Source of the DNA: Pinirhizobacter soli | GTDB taxonomy: Bacteria > Pseudomonadota > Gammaproteobacteria > Xanthomonadales > Rhodanobacteraceae | Assembly (NCBI RefSeq): GCF_015905305.1 | Contig: NZ_JADZLQ010000001.1 | Span: 186,001-250,000, forward strand | DNA length: 64,000 bases | Direction of reading: 5' to 3' | Part shown: piece after piece, positions 63,701-64,000 of the stretch | Numbering within the stretch: position 1 is the first letter of the stretch | How the letters are laid out: each line of letters opens with the position of its first letter | Position numbers and translations under genes: made by a program | The notes under the pieces: generated by a model | Database searches by the model: none | Told to the model about the DNA's origin: nothing | Seen by the model: only the letters and a program-made list of their open reading frames with translations

Positions 63701-64000
63701 GCCTTCGATGAAGGCCCCGTACAGGGCCACCATTTCCCGCGCCACCACACCCATCGACCAACCATCCGACACGATGTGGTGCATCGTCAGAAGCAACGTG
63801 TGGTCTTCCTCCGCCAACCGCATCAGGCTGAAGCGAATCAAGGGGCCGGCCACCAGGTCAAATGGCGTAGTGACCTCCTTTTGCACACGAAGATGCGCCT
63901 GTACTTCACGTTCCGCAGGCGACAGATCGCTTAGATCGACGGTTTCCAGTGCCAATGGAAGCGCTGGCTCAACGCGCTGTACCGGCTCGTCGCCCGCGAT
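53702..64000 (-). CDS. Non-ribosomal peptide synthetase, N-terminal part outside window, with C-terminal thioesterase
   Basis: About 3430 aa visible. The frame is open through base 64000 and the first visible residues are inside a condensation domain, so the TTG at 63955 is not the start. Order: C (partial, HHIVSDG), A, PCP (Ser codon 61114), C (HHLIDDN), A, PCP (57886), C (HHIVSDG), A, PCP (54691), TE (GWSLGG, Ser codon 54301; His in GGSHLSI). Reading the pocket residues by alignment to GrsA gives DFWNIGMVHK (threonine), DLFNNALTYK (alanine or glycine) and DAQDLGVVDK (glutamine). The TE predicts release after Gln as linear or cyclic peptide. No MbtH-like gene is seen in the window. Confidence 0.94.
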   Translation of the reverse strand: MAGDEPVQRVEPALPLALETVDLSDLSPAEREVQAHLRVQKEVTTPFDLVAGPLIRFSLMRLAEEDHTLLLTMHHIVSDGWSMGVVAREMVALYGAFIEGRPSPLPELPIQYADFAHWQREWLKGEVLERQLGYWKRQLAQSPNLLALPTDRPRPAQSSHVGATLPFTVPAALVSNLQALGRGTNSTLFMTLCAAFNVLLARYSGQSDICIGTPIANRNRADIEDLIGFFVNTLVLRTQVDLKLDFAGLLQQVRQHTLDAYAHQDVPFEQLVEALQPERHTSYTPLFQVMLVLQNMPMGEMALPELSMSLLESKGATAKFDLTLTLTEGREGLQGCFEYSTELFDARTIERMAAHFSRLLQAIVAEPGRPVGELAMLDEAERHQLLYGFNDTAAVYPDLAPGTQTLHEVFEAQAARTPDHVAVVYEGMSLSYAELNAQANRLARHLRKLGVGPDVLVGLCVERSLAMIVGLLGVLKAGGAYVPLDPTYPAERLSYALTDSAPVAVIVDGKENLQQAVQDILQASTAPVLDLRNDADAWKHADPGNLDIASIGLQSHHLAYIIYTSGSTGKPKGVMVAHGNVLRLMAATDHWYGFGSDDVWTLFHSYAFDFSVWEIWGALAYGGKLVVVPQEVTRSPSDFHELICAQGVTVLNQTPSAFRQLIAAQGDSAQAHRLRYVIFGGEALELSALKPWYERPGNAAARLVNMYGITETTVHVTYLALDPADAHRVGPSPIGRQIPDLQIYVLDAHREPAPIGVAGELYVGGAGVARGYLNRPELTAERFMANPFLHDPQARLYKTGDVGRWLADGSIEYLGRNDEQVKIRGFRIELGEIEARISEHPAVREALVLAREDQPGDKRIVAYLLAKAGHAMPDEAELRASLAKTLPEYMVPNHFITLEQLPLTANGKLDRKALPAPDTTRSDEKYVAPRTPVEEVIAGIWADVLKVDKVGVHDDFFALGGHSLLAIALIERMRRVELSVDIRKFFAEPTVAALALAARQGGGEIVVPANGIPAGCTQVTPDMVTLAKLSADDIAIIVDGVPGGAANIQDIYPLSPAQEGILFHHLLAEERDAYLMEMLWAFETRDHVDRFVAALETVIARHDVFRTAMHWEGLAEPVQVVWRQAPLTLEEVELVQDDDVAGQLRSRYNPLNYRLDVRQAPLIRCFAAEDAVQGRWLMQIMLHHLIDDNTSLKMVMEELRAILEGREDTLPEPLPFRNFVAQARLGVSQAEHEAFFSPMLSHVDEPTAPYGMLDVQGDGADIDEAQLPLDPALAGRLRQQARKLGVSAASLMHLAWAQVLSRLSGRKDVVFGTVLFGRMQSGEGADRVLGIFINTLPVCIPTGGKSVLEGVRDTHMLLTKLLRHEHASLALAQRASGVVAPTPLFSSLLNYRHNVGADSVSIHQMEGIGPISVKERTNYPCLLSVDDSGDGFSLAVQIQGADRAQRVCQHMSSVLEQLADALENHPDARIDSLEVISAVERHQLLHEWSGEAVALPGEAMQMQTIQALFEAQVARTPDNVAVMHEGTALKYAELNRRANQLAHRLRNLGVGPDMLVGVCMTRTPDMIVSLLGVLKAGGAYVPLDPAYPSGRIATMLIDAQPRVLLTQQHLLPDLPTVEGMTVLCIDAEDSALPGGRDDNPEPSALDDHLAYVIYTSGSTGKPKGVGIQQKNAAAFIQWSLATFDRESLDKVLASTSICFDLSIFEIFVPLSQGGSSWLVKNILDFSEHADQLPVTLINTVPSAMAEVHRSRALPESVKVINLAGEALANTLVQSLYQQASIKKIYNLYGPSEDTTYSTFTLVERGSVEAVSIGRPIAGTQTYILDAQWNLVPMGVSGELYIAGDGLSRGYLKRPELTAEKFVPHPFSTTPGARMYRTGDLARYRADGDIEYLGRIDHQVKIRGFRIELGEIEAALQVLASEVVVLAREDNVGDKRLVAYLVAHEGQALPDEAHLRAILSRTLPEYMVPGHFITLDHMPLTPNGKINRSALPAPDMTRSEAGYIAPRTPAEEIMADIWAEVLKLDKVGVHDDFFALGGHSLLATQLMSRMHRALQVQLPLRALFEAPSIAALIGKIAVSDTGVISPPLQPVGRDVPLSLSFAQMRLWFLDQLDRQSTLYNIPAAIRLTGDLDVGTLSRALNEILRRHEALRTCFADGDGSPVQVIMSCTELPLVISDLSGLPMKEREVEADRLMLEEAQTSFDLQADLLIRGALLRLDAQEHILLLTMHHIVSDGWSMGVVAREMVALYGAFIEGRPSPLPELPIQYADFAHWQREWLKGEVLERQLGYWKRQLAQSPNLLALPTDRPRPAQSSHVGATLPFTVPAALVSNLQALGRGTNSTLFMTLCAAFNVLLARYSGQSDICIGTPIANRNRADIEDLIGFFVNTLVLRTQVDLKLDFAGLLQQVRQHTLDAYAHQDVPFEQLVEALQPERHTSYTPLFQVMLVLQNMPMGEMALPELSMSLLESKGATAKFDLTLTLTEGREGLQGCFEYSTELFDARTIERMAAHFSRLLQAIVAEPGRPVGELAMLDEAERHQLLYGFNDTAAVYPDLAPGTQTLHEVFEAQAARTPDHVAVVYEGMSLSYAELNAQANRLARHLRKLGVGPDVLVGLCVERSLAMIVGLLGVLKAGGAYVPLDPSHPSDRLATIVADAKPVVMLTQQHVHDAVPAVSDVPVFCLDSGADVLAAYSDGVLDHHAQPNNLAYVIFTSGSTGEPKGVMVEHRSVLNLWASLESEAFAECEQTARVGLNASVTFDASVQSLTQLLSGRTLVVFPQSLRSESTALLAYIRQQRLAAFDCTPVQLEMLLDAGLLASPSGETVLKTVLVGGEALSVPLWQRLRQANGVDFHNVYGPTECTVDATACALRGAGDWPSIGKPLGNVRAYILDEHGEPVPAGVAGEIYIGGAGVARGYLNRPELTAERFLPDPFLADQHARIYKTGDLGRRQPDGTIEYLGRNDFQVKIRGFRIELGEIEAKLAACDGVRQAVVLAREDKPGDKRLVAYLLTEADAGPSVAELRARLALQLPDYMLPSAFMMLDAFPLTSNGKMDRNALPAPDPTRSDAVYVAPRTPTEKIIANIWADVLKVEQVSVFDDFFRLGGHSLLAVQLVTQLRKRAAIEVEIRDLFAHPTLDALATFVGSSKTSTGHPNLVPIRTRGHLTPLFLIHPIGGEVQYAFDLARYLEGGRPVYALAATGIAIGETPRDRIVDMASVYLDAIRQVQVVGPYLLGGWSLGGMIAYEIAHQLLAAGEAVDFVGMIDTGSSPHLHAQLRAEDASELDECRALMNWIADLHRGVADLRQHPAYDELMGLADSKDVDALIVVCQREALLPAHLDMAMVRRVLAVYQAGAKAAADYEAPPAGVTVTFFAADRAAGEDVTFGWADLLGERLEVTRIGGSHLSIVKPPRIDKLAREISGRIKRHFPSTELSSA
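56080..57333. repeat. 1.25-kb near-identical repeat, copy in the Gln module
   Basis: Matches 62542-63795 at a constant offset of 6462 bp (in frame). The only mismatch I found is at 56132 (C) versus 62594 (T). It covers the C domain from the HHxxxDG motif to its end, the C-A linker and the N-terminal part of the A domain. Confidence 0.9.
57780..60870 (-). other. NRPS module C(dual E/C-like)-A(Ala/Gly)-PCP
   Basis: C domain of a different clade: begins IQDIYPLSPAQEGILFHHLL, has HHLIDDN in place of HHxxxDG, and LGIFINTLPVCIP. An HHLLAEERD segment near its start resembles the extra HHxxxxxGD motif of dual epimerisation/condensation domains. A domain code DLFNNALTYK suggests alanine, or glycine. 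PCP FFALGGHS. Confidence 0.8.
61010..64000 (-). other. NRPS module C(partial)-A(Thr)-PCP
   Basis: The second half of a C domain with HHIVSDGWSMG, an A domain with YIIYTSGSTGKPKG and the ten-residue code DFWNIGMVHK, identical to the canonical threonine code, then PCP FFALGGHS. Confidence 0.88.
62542..63795. repeat. 1.25-kb near-identical repeat, copy in the Thr module
   Basis: Partner of 56080-57333. Identity stops abruptly at both ends: at 63795 just upstream of the HHIVSDG codons and at 62542 within the A domain, before the specificity-determining region. Confidence 0.9.

Noticed and set aside
61391-63934. Long open frame (about 850 codons) on the plus strand opposite the NRPS
   Set aside because: Composition is His/Gln/Arg-rich and repeats with the NRPS repeat; no domain is recognisable and it lies fully antisense to clear A and C domains. 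It is a by-product of high GC at third positions.
63953-63955. TTG at 63955 as the NRPS start
   Set aside because: The frame stays open to the window edge and the residues before it fit the interior of a condensation domain.

Overview
The window is GC-rich, densely packed bacterial DNA dominated by two multimodular biosynthetic assembly lines, both on the minus strand. The gene set (trans-AT PKS with a fused AT-AT-PfaD protein, EntD-type phosphopantetheinyl transferase, S53 xanthomonalisin-type protease, GlxA/FtrA regulator next to a rhodanese) fits a gammaproteobacterium of the Xanthomonadales, perhaps Rhodanobacteraceae. That placement is inference from gene content; no rRNA or other marker is present.

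Left part (1-37677, minus): one operon transcribed right to left. A tandem acyltransferase/enoyl reductase protein (34339-37677) is followed by a 32-kb hybrid trans-AT PKS-NRPS gene (2292-34346, about 10,680 aa), a cytochrome P450 (808-2295) and a MATE exporter that leaves the window at base 1. All junctions overlap by 4-8 nt, so the genes are probably co-translated. Read from motifs, the megasynthase is KS-DH-KR-ACP / KS-DH-KR-ACP / KS-DH-ACP / KS-DH-KR-ACP / KS-KR-ACP / KS-KR-MT-ACP-DH-ACP / KS0-PCP-C-A(Ser)-PCP-TE. It has no AT domains; malonyl units must come from AT2 of the neighbouring protein. The expected product is a partly unsaturated, alpha-methylated polyketide acyl chain joined to serine, released by the thioesterase and probably oxidised by the P450 and exported by the MATE protein.

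Middle part (37678-50738): a divergent EntD-like phosphopantetheinyl transferase (to activate the carrier domains), then about 12 kb of mostly ordinary genes: two alpha/beta hydrolases, a beta-lactamase-fold serine hydrolase, an SRPBCC protein, a secreted S53 peptidase with its own terminator, a DUF72 gene whose 3' end runs into an S41 peptidase remnant, a GlxA-type regulator divergent from a rhodanese-GNAT pair, an alpha/beta hydrolase-ABM-ArsR operon, and an isochorismatase-fold protein lacking the usual catalytic Asp and Cys.

Right part (50809-64000, minus): a second operon with the same tail order, NRPS-P450-MATE. The NRPS is cut by the right edge; the visible part is C(partial)-A(Thr)-PCP / C-A(Ala or Gly)-PCP / C-A(Gln)-PCP-TE. 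A 1.25-kb block covering the C-A junction is present twice with only one mismatch seen. The two assembly lines each end in a thioesterase, so they most likely make two products, but they share homologous TE, P450 and MATE genes and probably the same phosphopantetheinyl transferase.
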